This document shows positions 10,754 through 21,489 of a stretch of 64,000 bases of DNA, one piece after another (position 1 is the first letter of the stretch; the number at the start of each line of letters is the position of its first letter). The notes below the pieces were generated by a model that worked only from the letters and a program-made list of their open reading frames with translations, was not told the origin of the DNA and did not search any database. A program made the position numbers and the translations under genes. The stretch is from Lepidostoma basale (lineage: Eukaryota; Arthropoda; Insecta; Trichoptera; Lepidostomatidae). The stretch is from positions 1 to 64,000 of the forward strand of contig JAHDVF020000579.1 of the NCBI GenBank assembly GCA_022606425.2, written 5' to 3'.

Positions 10754-11343
10754 TCAGATACATCTGTCAAAATTGACTACATTTGTGAAAAAATTTTGTT
10801 GATTTGCTTCACTCAATTCGTGAGGTACCCACCTTTCAAGCTTTTTCACCTTCCCAATTTGCTTCAAGTGGATTAAAGCAGTTTTATCACTAACACCGCA
10901 GCCTGCAGCTAACTCGGACGTGGTTTGCGATATAATAGCCTTCAATTCTTCATTATCAACTTTGGTCTCCGGCCGTCCACGGGGCTTGTTCTGCAGGTCG
11001 AAATTTCTAGAACGAAAACGTTGGAACCAAAAACGCACTGTGTTTTCTTTTGCGGCACCGTCGCCATACACATCATTAATCCTTCGAGCCGTTTCTGCAG
11101 CACTGGTGCCACGGTGGAACTCGTACTCGTAAATAACGCGATATTTCATGTTTTCCATTTTGTAAACTGAGTGACGCAAAGAAAAAAAAACAATTGAGGA
11201 AGAAACAAATGAATTACAATTTTCGAAACACATATACTTAAGTAGATAGCTGTATAAATTTGAATTTGGAATAACCAAAGAGAAGATATTTGAGATCAAA
11301 GTTGCCAGTACGGCAAAACGCCAATTTCATATGTAAGGACCTA
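10754..11343 (-). pseudogene. Mariner transposase N-terminus, deleted element
   Basis: The minus-strand frame (ATG at 11157-11159) encodes the paired helix-turn-helix DNA-binding half of a mariner transposase: a first HTH ('MKYRVIYEYEFHRGTSAAET', 'ARRIN'), the linker GRPETKVDNEELKA, a second HTH ('TTSELAAGCGVSD...') and the WVPHELSE motif that precedes the catalytic domain. The DDD catalytic part is absent; the frame stops about 20 codons after WVPHELSE in unrelated sequence. Upstream, the strand ends with GGTCCTTACATATGAAATTG next to a TA at 11342-11343, consistent with one terminal inverted repeat and TA target. The other end is missing. It cannot encode an active transposase. Confidence 0.85.
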
Positions 11344-11869
11344 ATATTATATTATAACATTGAGCTTTATCAAGAATAAGCGGTTGATATTAATAATTTA
11401 GCCGCTTCAAAGCAAAACATATTTTGGTACGATTTTGTTTATTATGAACTACGATTATTTAATTTTAAAACATTAATTCGAATTAAATCAATGTATACTT
11501 AAATGAATGTCAATTAACTTTTACACATTTCATAAAGATTTTAATTTAATTTTATGTACAAGACCAGTTATTTAAAATTGATGAAACATCCGTTTTAAAA
11601 AAGAAATTCATATTTTGTGAGGGCGACATTTTTCGCTTTACAAAGAATTTGTAGAATGTTATTTGATAATACCCCTGCAATGCGAAATCTGTCACTCGCA
11701 ATGTATATACTATTTATAATAAAACTTCTATAAAACGTGCATTTTTACTAATATTATTTATGTGTATTATAATATATGCTTTAATATTTGAGATTTATGC
11801 TGAAAATCATATAAGAAAATTTATGACACTGTCAATATCCCCTTTTTAATAAATAAATAAAAAAATAAA
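11344..11869. other. No gene seen
   Basis: Very AT-rich, with no repeat match that I can support. Confidence 0.45.
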
Positions 11870-11970
11870 AACAGTCTACACGTGTTTCAGAGGTCTTTAT
11901 CCTCAAGTATAAATAAAACAATTATATTTACATCTCAGGATGGATATAACCTCCGAAACATATTGTTTAA
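11870..11970. ncRNA. Head-to-head pair of hammerhead-like motifs
   Basis: Minus motif: TTGAGGA (complement at 11900-11906), then GAAAC (complement at 11884-11888). Plus motif: CTCAGGA at 11934-11940, GGA..TCC stem II, GAAAC at 11955-11959. Each deviates from CTGANGA at one core base. The cores are 27 bases apart and point away from each other. Confidence 0.5.
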
Positions 11971-12094
11971 AATATGTTTGTTTATAAAAATATTAAATAA
12001 AATGGGATATTAACAAAATAATTAATATTTTTAATTGAAATTTGTTGGTAGATTTTAGTAGATATGTATATAAATTCTTTGATATTATATATTT

Positions 12095-12350
12095 ATTGTG
12101 CTTCCCCTTGTGTTTATCGTCGACCGGCTTCGGCAGCTTGCTGCCATCTTCTGGTGCCTACACCAAAATTTATTTAGTTTATATAATAAACGATAGTGGT
12201 GGGGGTTAAAAAATATATATTTAGTGCGCTTCCCCTTGTGTTTATCGTCGACCGGCTTCGGCAGCTTGCTGCCATCTTCTGGTGCCTACATCAAAATTTA
12301 TTTAGTTTATATAATAAACGATAGTGGTGGGGGTTAAAAAAAATTATTGA
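12095..12350 (-). repeat. 128-bp tandem dimer carrying two hammerhead-like motifs
   Basis: CTTCCCCTTGTG starts at 12101 and again at 12229, a 128-bp period. Over about 112 bp the two units differ by a single base. On the minus strand each has CAGAAGA, a perfect 5-bp stem II (GGCAG / CTGCC, loop CAAG), GAAGC, CG and GTC. The core differs from consensus at U4 (A) and A15.1 (G, which could still wobble with U16.1). The near-identity implies a recent duplication or a dimeric insertion, the form expected of retrozymes. Confidence 0.6.
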
Positions 12351-12454
12351 TTCTAAATAAACCATTACTGTTATTAAGTTGTAAGAGTTGTTGTATTCTA
12401 TATAATTAAAAAGTATTTTTTTTTAAATGATTCCATATAATGTAAATTCATTTT

Positions 12455-12590
12455 TATTGTTTCTTGAAAAACTCCTTAATTCATAAGTAATACGAATGAA
12501 AACGACAGTTTTCTAGAAGTTTTATTATATTTTATGGGAATGACATGTTTCACCCTTCTAAGGCATTTTCAAATGTCATCATTGTGTTTT
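12455..12590 (-). repeat. Module F copy
   Basis: Antisense to the module F consensus: AATGCCTTAGAAGGGTGAAACATGTC, then TTCTAGAAAACTGTCG and TTTTCATTCGTATTA. The GAAACATGTC half is intact; the upstream core reads TTTGAAAA. Confidence 0.55.
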
Positions 12591-12687
12591 AGGTGAGTTT
12601 TGTTTTTACCATATAATCAAAAAGAAATTACTAGGGTGACTTACTGTCAGTCTTATTTATATAATGATATATTTGTGTTTGGATTAG

Positions 12688-13075
12688 TTAACTAACTAAC
12701 TAACTAAGCATCACGCTGTCTCCCCGAAAGGGTAGGCAGAAAGAATGGACTGTCACACATTTGCTGATGCGGCACTCCATCCTTCTCTTTTCGCCCCGCG
12801 GGAGACGCGGTGTGATGGGTTGCGAACCTCATCGCCACCAATAGGCATCTCCCGCGCACACTTCGATCGTCCACACAAAAAATAAATCTAAAACAAATAA
12901 TAAAAAATACAATGATATAAAATAAAATAACAAAATAATAATAATTTAACACAAAATGTTCTTTTAAGATGGTGCACATATTGTCTATTTAATTTATGTT
13001 CCACGAATACACCGTTTTTTTTTATTTAGCACATAATGTAATAACACATAATGTTTTTTTCGATGGATTAGTTAA
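12688..13075 (-). mobile_element. Non-autonomous element with LINE-A 3' end, copy 1
   Basis: The 3' ~75 bp (12688-12763) are those of LINE-A, including the GTTA tail and the SAYPF-coding sequence. The remainder is unrelated to LINE-A and is shared with 31876-32500 and 39118-39718 almost base for base. It contains GGTTCGCAACC, one mismatch from a pol III B box. Sharing only the 3' end with a LINE is how SINE-like parasites recruit its machinery. Confidence 0.65.
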
Positions 13076-13229
13076 GTTTAAATAATAACATAGTTTTAAA
13101 TTTTCTTTGAAATAAAAATGGAACTCCACAGTTCTAGTGACTTAACACTCAATAAAAAACATTGGTATCTGATTTAATGTATTACTGTTGCAGCATATAT
13201 AAAAATAAAAATAAAATTATATACCTTTA

Positions 13230-13480
13230 TGCGCTCGATTGAGGGTTAATTCTTCTTAGGCAGAGCAAGAAATCCGGGCTATCGAAGTTAAGTGATCAAA
13301 TACGCGATCACCTCAGAAGTTCTCGAGCGTAAATACCCTGAAATTGAACTGAGTAATTTGAATAATTAAAATAAAGGTGAATTCTGCGAGCTGGGTGAAC
13401 GCATTAATTGGCAACAGAGGCAATTTATCTGATACAAAACCATCAAAGCAGAACTCAGCATCTGTAAAAGATTCTGTAGG
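13230..13480. other. No gene seen; unique, less AT-rich
   Basis: Not repeated in the window and without an open frame. It may be host sequence. Confidence 0.35.
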
Positions 13481-13544
13481 TACATTTTAGTCGTATGAAA
13501 AAAAATATCTTCTTGTTCCTTTCCTATCAGAGATTGGATAACCT

Positions 13545-13695
13545 CGTGGCTTTTTTATTGTTTCTTGAACAATGATGTAAAACTCCATATAATATAATTA
13601 ATACCAATGAAAACGCCTATGTTCTAAAACTATTATTATATTTTATGGAAATTACAAGTTTCACCTGTTTAAGACGTCTAAGGCACAAATTGTTT
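13545..13695 (-). repeat. Module F copy
   Basis: TTATTGTTTCTTGAACAATGATG, CTCCAT, ACCAATGAAAACG and TTTTATGGAAATTAC occur in the usual module F order (antisense). The core half is mutated. Confidence 0.55.
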
Positions 13696-13727
13696 TTAAT
13701 GGTAGCTGAAACACACAAATTAATTTT

Positions 13728-13775
13728 TCTTGTAACCGTTTCGTCAACCTATGTGGACATCATCAGGTTTTACAA
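13728..13775 (-). ncRNA. Hammerhead-like motif (module P type)
   Basis: On the minus strand: ATTGTAAAAC, then CTGATGA (complement at 13760-13766), stem II GTCCAC/GTTGAC with one mismatch, and GAAAC. The expected GTC cleavage site is replaced by GGTTAC. Confidence 0.5.
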
Positions 13776-14114
13776 TAATATATAGTGTTTCGTTTGATAT
13801 CTGATATTTTTAATATCTGTCGTATATCAAAATATCAAAGTATTAGATATCATGGTTTTCGACCAAAACTATGGACTATTTAAAATAATAGTAAATTAAA
13901 ACAATATTTATTTGTTTTTAAACTACACCTTATCAAAAATTCTAATTAAATTAATACAAACATGTTTCTTACACAGGAGCCTTTCATCCGAAATAAATAT
14001 TTAAACGAAATTTTCATGAAAGTGGTCAGTTTGGACAGATATCAAAAATATTAGATACCAAAACTTACCACGTTCATGAAAATTTTGTTTAAATATATAT
14101 TTTGTATTTACAAT

Positions 14115-14165
14115 AATTAGCTATAATGATGAAGGGTTAATGTGTCCGAAACATGTTCGTGTTAA
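14115..14165 (+). ncRNA. Hammerhead-like motif, first core base lost
   Basis: ATGATGA then A, GG...CC stem II, GAAAC (14148-14152), AT and GTT. C3 of the core is missing. Confidence 0.45.
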
Positions 14166-14319
14166 TTTAATTTTAAGTTTTAAAAAAATGTTATTTACAA
14201 AAAAATAAACATTGTTTAATGAATCTGCAAAACAAAGTTATGGTGAACATATTTTAGAAGAAATAGTAATTTTTAGAAATAGTAAAAAACTTCACATATC
14301 ATTAGTCAAGAAACATACA

Positions 14320-14405
14320 TTATCAAATGTCTTAGTAAGTCGAAACTTGTCATTCTAATAAAATATAATTATTCTAGAAACAGTCGTTTTCATTCGTATT
14401 AATTA
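14320..14405 (+). repeat. Module F copy
   Basis: CGAAACTTGTCATTC, TAATAAAATATAAT and CAGTCGTTTTCATTCGTATT follow the module F order. The right end is cut by an AAC-rich run. Confidence 0.5.
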
Positions 14406-14479
14406 TCTATTATTAACAACAACAACAACAAAAAACATGAAGTTTTGTTCTACATAACATGGACAATGGACATGTATGT

Positions 14480-14690
14480 TACAGAGGATGCTGAACTCAC
14501 AGGTCCCCAAACGCATTATGACTAGACACCCTAGCGGAAGGAAAAGGGTAAGAAGACCGAGGCTGTGGTGAGAGGACGAAATAAAGCACAACTTCTTCGA
14601 GTGTCGAACTGGAGGAAGACTGCTGAGGACAACGACTGCTGGAGGCGAAAGTTGACGGAGCTCAAGGCTCGATAAGTTCTATAAGACATA
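14480..14690 (+). pseudogene. LINE-E 3' end, decayed
   Basis: Matches 42922-43234: 'GRRPIGRPRLRWEDE' appears as a frameshifted AGAAGACCGAGGCTGTGGTGAGAGGACGA, followed by '..WR..AEDNDCWRRK' and 'LKAR'. Confidence 0.55.
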
Positions 14691-14754
14691 CTATAAACAC
14701 ATTTTATACTCGGTTTCAAAATTTATTTCTAGATTTAAAAATAAATTTCCTGCT

Positions 14755-15065
14755 ATCAATGATAGCAAACAAGACACTGGGAGATTGCATAAGGAACACC
14801 AGAATAAGAGAGATATGTGAGGTTGAGGATATTATAAGATGGAGCAGACAGCAAAAAAGGGACCGGTAAGGTCATGTTCAAAGTATGGACACCACCAGAC
14901 TCCCCTATTATACATTATATAATCAGCCTCATGGGACTCGTCCTCGTGGAAGACCTCCTAAAAGGTGGAAGGACAGCTGGGAGTCTACCTCACAGGAGGA
15001 GCAACACTCTGGAAAATAGATCACAAAGGTCTACAACAATGAAGAAGAAGAATAATAATAAATAA
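14755..15065 (+). pseudogene. LINE-G 3' end
   Basis: The best LINE-G C-terminus here: 'IANKTLGDCIRNTRIREICE' then 'VEDIIRWSRQQKRD', and later 'HGTRPRGRPPKRWKDSWE' followed by 'STSQEEQ'. A GAAGAAGAAGAATAATAATAA tail follows. There is one stop after 'QQKRDR'. No reverse transcriptase domain remains. Confidence 0.7.
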
Positions 15066-15069
15066 GGTA

Positions 15070-15690
15070 CCGAAATTAAAAAAACTTGAACAACTTGTGT
15101 AACAAAATGAAAAGGTTTTTGTAAACTTTGAAGGTATTATAATTCTCAATGTAAATTTTTAGCTGGCTTTAGGTTTTTTGTCTGTAGATAATATGAGTTG
15201 GGAGACGTAACTTCCTAAGTCGACTTAAATACTTACCAAGAAAACATAACTGTTTCTTAATTAAACCTATCAAATTTTGCCCCAAAATATACCCCCTAAT
15301 ATGTCGTAAATTACTCGTTCTTAGTTACCCGGACCATCTTATTCAACCAAACCATTTAGCTATGCTAATAAATGGGTTATATTCGCTTCGCCGTAATTAA
15401 TGTAGAGTCTCTCAGTATACTTCGGGTGCAGAGCATTTTAAGTTTAATCCACGTTATATTCCGAAGTAGCTCATAAATTATTTTAGGTAAATAATAAATT
15501 AAGTGGTGATGGTCGTTCGGTGTTGCGTGCTATAACTGTAATAAACTATCATACTCTATGCCGCTGGTACATGCGGCGCGTAGATTTATCCCCGGGGAAC
15601 AGAGACGGATAGACAGCCACAGGATCAATAACTACTAAACGTCATCGCAACGTGTGTAACATTGTTTAATATCTGATTAAATATGTCTGT
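15070..15690. other. No gene seen; unique stretch
   Basis: 15180-15660 is not repeated in the window and has mixed base composition. No exon structure is apparent. Confidence 0.4.
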
Positions 15691-15699
15691 TTTCAAGGG

Positions 15700-16065
15700 G
15701 TCTTATTTATTTTATGGGAATTACTTGTTTCCTACAGTATTACATAGGCATAATTCTACTTTAGTTAATATTTATATTGAATTTTAAGGTGTTAAAACTG
15801 TTTTAATTCCTATTTGAATAAAAAATCTTATACCTCCCCTCTCCTCAATCCTAATTATACCCCTTCCACTCGATATGTTCCCGTTACATCTCCCCTCTCC
15901 TCATTCCTAATAATACCCCTTCCACTTTTATACATATCTCGATCTCCATTTGGTATATAAGTGACCGCTCTGTTTTATTTTATAGTTCAAATTGTATACA
16001 TTGATAAAGGTTACTTGTAACCGAAACATGTTGAGTTCAGTGAAAATAAAAAAGTGTTGTAATAC
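15700..16065 (+). mobile_element. Hammerhead element R, copy 1
   Basis: Contains a duplicated CCTCCCCTCTCCTCA..CCTAATWATACCCCTTCCAC block, then a hammerhead-like motif at 15990-16040. A diverged copy lies on the minus strand at 49860-50110. The left edge overlaps a module F fragment (TTATGGGAATTAC). Confidence 0.5.
15990..16040 (+). ncRNA. Hammerhead-like motif of element R
   Basis: TTGATAA (16001-16007) in place of CTGANGA, A, a perfect 6-bp stem II GGTTAC/GTAACC, GAAAC (16023-16027), AT, GTT. Two core bases are changed. Confidence 0.5.
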
Positions 16066-16265
16066 AAAGTTTCTTCTTCTTCTTCTTCCTTGCTGTAGAC
16101 CTATGTGGTCTGTTCTCCAGAGAGTTGCTCCTCCCTAGCTTCTGCTGGTCAGGTGGATTCCCAGCTGCCCTTCCATATTTTAGGAGGTCTTCTACGAGGG
16201 CGAGTCCCATGAGGCTGATTATGCAATGCAATATAGGGGAGTCTGGTGATGTCCATTATTTGATC
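16066..16265 (-). pseudogene. LINE-G 3' end
   Basis: Antisense: 'LHCIISLMGLALVEDLLKYG' in one frame is the +1 shadow of HGTRPRRRPPKIWKGSWE. The TTCTTCTTCTTCTTC run at 16073-16087 is the GAA tail. Confidence 0.65.
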
Positions 16266-16424
16266 GTACAAAGTATAGTTATATTTATTTAAATATGAAT
16301 CCACAACACAAAGTGAAGGCGAACATTGAAGAAACTGTATAATTCCACTCTTAAAATATTAGAATTGAAAAACAACGCTGTTAATGTTCCAGATTAATTT
16401 ATTAAATATCTTCTTCTATACAAA

Positions 16425-16475
16425 TATTGACCACGACATGTTTCGGAGGTGACTTCCATCCTCAGGTGTAAATAT
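16425..16475 (-). ncRNA. Hammerhead-like motif, near-consensus (Q type)
   Basis: On the minus strand: ACAC, CTGAGGA (complement 16459-16465; fits CUGANGA), T, stem II GGA/TCC with a 7-base loop, GAAAC, AT, GTC, GTGG. CAC and GTG on either side can form a 3-bp start of helix I. Stem III is minimal. Confidence 0.65.
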
Positions 16476-16479
16476 ATAA

Positions 16480-16868
16480 CTATACTCTAACCTTTTACTT
16501 TATGTTTTTGCTTTCTTAGTAAAACCGCCTCGGCTCATTTTCATATTTCAGTATCACCATAGTCAAAACGTTTCAGTAAATATTTGCTTTTGTATCAGAT
16601 ATTTAACAAACACATACAGTGCTCTAAAATCTTAATTTATTTCTTTGATTCTCTTGTCTGCGTTATTTTATACTTTCCGTAAGAAGAAAAATACATCTTA
16701 AGGAATATTTTCATCACGCAAATAGAAAATGATTTGCGCGCACTAAATACACTGTGTCTAAGAAAAAGCTTGAATAAATATATATGAAAATTGTTAATTT
16801 ATTGACGGTTTAGAAAACGTACATTTTCACCTATGCATAATATTAAACTGACAAGAAAAAATGCCTAA
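16480..16868. other. No gene seen
   Basis: AT-rich, with no supported features. Confidence 0.45.
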
Positions 16869-16869
16869 A

Positions 16870-17025
16870 ACATTAAAATTATTATTATTAATATTATTAT
16901 AATAAACATTTTTATTATTACTATTATCATTATTATTATTAATATTATTATTATTATTTTTTTTTTATTATTATTATTATTATTTTTTTGTTATTATTAT
17001 TATTATTATAATTATTATTAGCTAA
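16870..17025. repeat. (ATT)n microsatellite
   Basis: Imperfect ATT/TTA repeat with interspersed T runs. It abuts the LINE-A fragment at 17028. Confidence 0.9.
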
Positions 17026-17027
17026 AA

Positions 17028-17495
17028 TGGCAGCGCACAATAATGTTCTTGTACCGACCCTTATGAACGGAAGCGCAGTATGAAACTGGCACAATAAGGA
17101 TGAAAGTAGAATAAATTCAGTAGAAATGAGATCTCTTAGACGAATGTGTTATAATCTGTGTATGATAGAGTGTCGAATGAAAGTATAAGAAGTGAATGCG
17201 GTGCAAATGATGGTACTCGTATAATAAACAAAATAATGAAAGGATCTTTAAGATGCTTTGGACACAGAAATAATGAATGAAGAAAGAATGGTAAAAAATT
17301 ATATGTTTACGATATGAATGGAACTAGAAACAGAGAAACACCGAGAAAAACGTGGCACGATCAAACAAATCACGTGAGGATTCAGAGAAATCGACGCGCG
17401 TACATGACACGACGTATGAATGTTGAGGCAGCAAGAGAAATATGTCTGGAAAGAAAAGTGTGGTAATCTATTATTAAGTTAGTTAGTTTTTTTTT
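17028..17495 (+). pseudogene. LINE-A 3' half (A1), decayed
   Basis: Runs from 'KMAAHNNVLVPTLMNGS' through the 'RRMCYNLCMIECRMK' and 'GRPRKTW' regions to a short TTAGTTAG tail, with many frameshifts. Confidence 0.7.
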
Positions 17496-17499
17496 TAAT

Positions 17500-17619
17500 T
17501 ATAATACTATTATGATTACTTTTATTATAAATGATTATTTATTAATATTATTATTATTATTATTTACTTGAATCGCTATTGACATCGTGACAGCGCGAGC
17601 CAAATCGATGTAAGAGGTA
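17500..17619. repeat. T-rich and ATT-rich stretch
   Basis: Low-complexity sequence, including ATT repeats at about 17535-17565. Confidence 0.6.
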
Positions 17620-17790
17620 TAGCTATTAAGTGTATTCTCGTGACATGTGATAGGTAGCTTATCTATGGACATATTATTGTTATGTGAATTCCATACCAGG
17701 CCAAAGACAGTGTGACATTCTTACTGCTATCTCGGGGAGTCGAACCCAGGTCTTTAGGTGTGAAACTTCGGCGGCGAAAACTTCGGTGTG
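17620..17790 (-). repeat. tRNA-derived SINE, diverged
   Basis: Shares CTCGTGACATGTGATAGGTAGC and the CATACCAGGCCAAAGACAG block with the SINEs at 23178 and 46437. The B box complement GGAGTCGAACC is readable; the A box is lost in a rearranged end. Confidence 0.65.
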
Positions 17791-17799
17791 GCAGTCGTA

Positions 17800-18410
17800 G
17801 CATATATGTTTGTAATGTGAAATTTGAAAACCAATTGTTTTGAATGTTCGAACAAATGGTTTTCATTTTTACTTGTGTATTTTTTGAGACAATTGTTGTT
17901 AGATCCTAGTAATGTTTTTCCATCTGTTACACGCCTTGCTATACACATGATAATACGTGACAAAAGGAATGTCTCGGAAGGGTGGAAAGTAGAAAACCAC
18001 CCAATATATACCGAGGTGACCATATCGACAGTTTGGAAACGCGGAGGAATTCGGTTAACCCATATTACTTCCGGGCATAGGCGGGCGGAAAAGTTTATTT
18101 GAAATATTAAAGAAATGGAAAAAGTCAAGTGTTTATTTTTGCAATAAAATCGAAACACCGAAATACAAAACACAGTAAATAAATGTTATTATTGACAACC
18201 CTAGGAAGGTGGGTGAAGGGGAGATATGTTAATGTATTAGAATTAGTGTTTATTTTTATTTATAAACAATGAAACTATTATCATTAGCTGTAGTTTCATT
18301 CGTCTATCAAAACCAGCGATTCTCAAACTTATTTGGCGATGGAACTCTTTTGATACACTAAATATTTTTGGAGCCCTAGAATAAGTAAAACGTCTGACGA
18401 ATTTGTCAGA
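17800..18410. other. No gene seen
   Basis: There is a 139-codon minus-strand open frame at 17754-18173. It overlaps the SINE and has no recognisable domain, so it is not called. Confidence 0.45.
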
Positions 18411-18414
18411 CGTG

Positions 18415-18600
18415 GTGGTCATAAGAAGGGAGGAATGGGGAATGTTATTAAATATAAAGCGATCGCTCAACCCAACCAATGACAGGTCATAAGTCCTTTA
18501 AGCGCCTCGGCCACCACATTCTGTTCCCACTAGTTCCCAGAAAACAATTTACATATTCGACTCTATTGAGTAACAAATAAATCCTTATAAGAAAATAAGT
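18415..18600 (+). repeat. Unclassified dispersed repeat, copy 2 of 3
   Basis: Contains GGAATGGGGAATGTTATTAA, CGATCGCTCAACCCAACCAA and GACAGGTCATAAGTCC as in copies 1 and 3. Confidence 0.55.
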
Positions 18601-18659
18601 AAAACGTGTTTTAGCAGTTTTTGATCATAGCATTATTAAAGATTATGATGCTTCTTCCG

Positions 18660-19145
18660 GATCCAGAGTCTTTCAAATAAAACTAAGATGGCAATGTTCA
18701 ATGGTGTTCTTGTGCCAACCCTTATGTATGGACGTGAAGCATGGAACTGGCAAGATAAATGAGATCTCTTAAGAGGATGTGTGATACTGTACATCTGTAG
18801 ATGATAGAATGTCACACCAAAAAGAGCTGTATAAAGCAAATGCAGTGCAAATGAATGTATTATGATCGAAATAATAAAACAGTCATTACGATGGTTTGGA
18901 CACGTGTGAAAAAAATAATGAAAAGATATAATGGTGAATAAATAATAAGAAATTGTGTGTTAACGACGTAAACGGAACAAAAAATAGAGAATTACGAGGA
19001 AAACGTGGCAACATCAAACCAATCAAATCTTAAATGAAACGGATCGGAGAATTCAACGGGCATGCGTGACACGATGTATGAATGTTGAGGAATCGAGATA
19101 AATATGCGAGAAAAGTAAAGTGTGGCGGTCTATTTGTTTGTTAAG
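18660..19145 (+). pseudogene. LINE-A 3' half, decayed
   Basis: 'KMAMFNGVLVPTLMYG.EAWNWQ' is readable at 18690-18760, followed by frameshifted blocks down to 'KCGGLF'. The GTTA tail is lost. Confidence 0.7.
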
Positions 19146-19314
19146 ATTCGTAATATGACCAGGATTAAATCCAAATGACTTGGAACTGAACGTTCAAAAT
19201 CCTAGACTGCAAACAATATTTTGAAATTAAAAAAGGTAAAAAAAAAATTCAAGGATGTTTTTTTTTACCAAATTTTGTTTATATTTGGGCTCCTATCTAA
19301 TAATACATTTATTA

Positions 19315-19570
19315 TAACTAACTAACCATCACGCCGTCTTCCCGGAGGGGTAGGCAGAAAGAATAAACCACCTCACTGTTGTGTCCTGGCATACTTTTCT
19401 TGCTTCCTCTGCATTTACACATCGTGGCATGCACGAACGTCGATTTCTCCGAATCTTCACGTGGCCGATATTTAAGATTTGATTGATTTGACCATGTCAG
19501 GTTTTCCTCAGCCTCCCTCTATTTCTAGTTCCATTTACGTCGTTTACACAAACCTTCTTCGTATTATGAC
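19315..19570 (-). pseudogene. LINE-A 3' end
   Basis: Starts with AACTAACTAACCATC and GCCGTCTTCCCGGAGGGG, then runs antisense to the 'VNDVNGT' block. Confidence 0.75.
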
Positions 19571-19714
19571 CAGGATTTTATCCAAATCACTTTGAACTAA
19601 CCAGGATATAATCCAAATTACTTGGAAGATTTTGAAATTTAAAAGGGTGAAAACAAATACACTGATGTCTTATTTTTTACCAAATTTTGTGCTTGTATCT
19701 ATGAATATATTTAT
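19571..19714. other. Short duplicated spacer
   Basis: TATGACCAGGATT..ATCCAAAT..CTT occurs here and at 19148-19180, each time followed by a LINE-A 3' end. This suggests a segmental duplication of the 19150-19400 block. Confidence 0.5.
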
Positions 19715-20545
19715 TCGAACTAACTAACCATAACGCCGTTTTCTCGCAGGGGTAGGCAGAAAGAATGGACCGCCTCACTGTTCTGTCCTGACATACTTAT
19801 CTCGCTTCCTCTTCATTTATACATAGTCTTCTTCTTCTTCTTCTTCAGCCGTCTCTCCACTGCTGGATGTAGGCCTCTTCTAATTTCTTCCATTTTTCTC
19901 TTCTTTGGGCTTCTCTTATCCACCTGCTACCCGCGACAGGGACAATATCATCGGCCCAACGTTTCTGAGGCCGGCCTATCCCTCTTTTCATGTCCCATGG
20001 TCTCCATCCTAGGACTCTGGGTGCCCATCTGTCTGTTCCCTGTCTGGCAACATGACCTGCCCATTGCCACTTTAGCCTGGCAATACGATCCACCACGTCG
20101 ACAACCTTTGTCCGGCGTCTGATTTCTTCATTTCTGATTCTATCTCTCAGACTTATGCCTAACATTTGTCTCTCCATAGATCGCTGTGTACATTTTAATT
20201 TATATATGGTCCTCGCAGTTAAGGTGGTAGTTTCCAGACCATATGTAAGCACAGGGAGGATACATGTTTCAAACACTTTTCTTTTTAAATTCATGGGAAT
20301 ATCCTTGTTTTTAAGGATATGATTGAGTTTCCCAAAGGCTGCCCAACCTAGTCCAATTCTTCTGGGTATACATAGTGTCAGACACGAACGTCGATTTATC
20401 TGAATCTTCACGTGGCCGACATTTAAGATTTGATTGATTTGATCATGTCACGTTTTCCTAGGCCTCACTATATTTCTAGTTCAGTTCACGTCGTACACAT
20501 AAATGTACCTTCTTCACCATTATGTCTTCAATTATTCTTGCCATG
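19715..20545 (-). pseudogene. LINE-A 3' end split by a LINE-C insertion
   Basis: 19715-19827 holds the AACTAACTAACCAT end, and 20367-20545 continues the same antisense reading ('RRSCLTLC' to 'VYDVN'). The two are separated by LINE-C 19828-20366. Confidence 0.75.
19828..20366 (-). pseudogene. LINE-C C-terminal reverse-transcriptase fragment, young insertion
   Basis: A clean minus-strand frame of about 170 codons runs from 'RRIGLGWAAFGKLNHILK' through 'CILPVLTYGLETTTL', a 'LGISLRDRIRNEEIR' thumb-like block, 'WQWAGHVAR', 'GRPQKRWADDIV' and 'EAYIQQWRDG' to a stop, then GGCTGAAGAAGAAGAAGAAG. The catalytic fingers and palm lie upstream and are missing. It is flanked by a perfect 10-bp duplication TATACATAGT (19818-19827, 20367-20376). 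The open frame and perfect duplication suggest a recent insertion. Confidence 0.8.
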
Positions 20546-20549
20546 TGTC

Positions 20550-20800
20550 TGCCTTACATTTACTATTTTAAATAAAGCACCGGTCGACACTGGGTCGTAC
20601 CCACTGTTATTGATTTTGTGACAGTGATGTGTGTCAGCCGGCTTTCCTGGGTTATTTGATGTAATAATACTGTTATTTCTATTTAATATTGTAAATACAA
20701 TAAATTGTTTAATTTTCGGAATTATCTAAGTGTTTCCAGTGTCTAGTGTTTCCATCAAATAAATTCTTTGTTCTTAAAAGTAAAAACTTCAACATTAAAC
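20550..20800. other. No gene seen
   Basis: No supported feature. Confidence 0.45.
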
Positions 20801-20804
20801 TTAA

Positions 20805-21488
20805 ACATACTAACTAACTAATCTTATAAAACTAACTAGCTTACTAACTAACCACCACACCACCTCGGAAGGGTAGGCAGAGAGGATGGACCACCATACT
20901 GCTCTGTACTGACATACTTCTCTAGATTCCACTACATTTATACATCGTAACATGCACGCTCGTAGATTATTCCGACTTCGAATGTGGCCGCCTTTTAGTA
21001 TTTGATTTATTTGGTCATGCCATGCTATCCTTGGTCTTCCACGGCTTTCTCGGTCTTTCCATTTCCACTGCTTTCTTACAACATTTGAACCCTTCTATTC
21101 TCGTCCATTCGTTCTATATGTCAAAACCATCCCAGGGATCATTTTTAATTTTACTTATGATGCAAATATCTGCCTTACATTTCTTCTTTATTTTGTTGTT
21201 TAGAATTCTATCATGTATCGTTTTCCCACATATTTTTTTCAGTCTCTACGATTTCTACGACATTTATCCTACTTTCATCTTTTTTGCCGGCTCCAACTTC
21301 ACTTCCATACACAAAGGTTGGCACTAGAACTTCATTATGTACTGTCATCTTTGTGGATATATTTATATTTGCAGTAATGGTTTCGAGAGCGCCATTTATT
21401 ATGTTCCCAGCATCCACCCTTCTTTCGATGTATCCGTCTCTTGTAAACATGCTTCCCAGACAAATAAAGTCGGTTACTTGCTCCAGTT
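20805..21488 (-). pseudogene. LINE-A 3' half (A2)
   Basis: From the CTAACTAACCACCAC tail region it runs antisense to 'LEQVTDFIWLGSMFTRDGYI' near 21430-21488. It has frameshifts and stops. Confidence 0.75.
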
Positions 21489-21489
21489 T

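Noticed and set aside
10754..11343. Intact mariner or host-domesticated fusion gene
   Set aside because: The catalytic domain is absent and the frame ends in unrelated AT-rich sequence shortly after WVPHELSE.
12101..12340. CRISPR-like direct repeats
   Set aside because: Only two adjacent 128-bp units without spacers, in eukaryotic DNA; the hammerhead dimer explains it better.
17754..18173. 139-codon minus-strand frame
   Set aside because: Overlaps a diverged SINE, with no domain or splice context.
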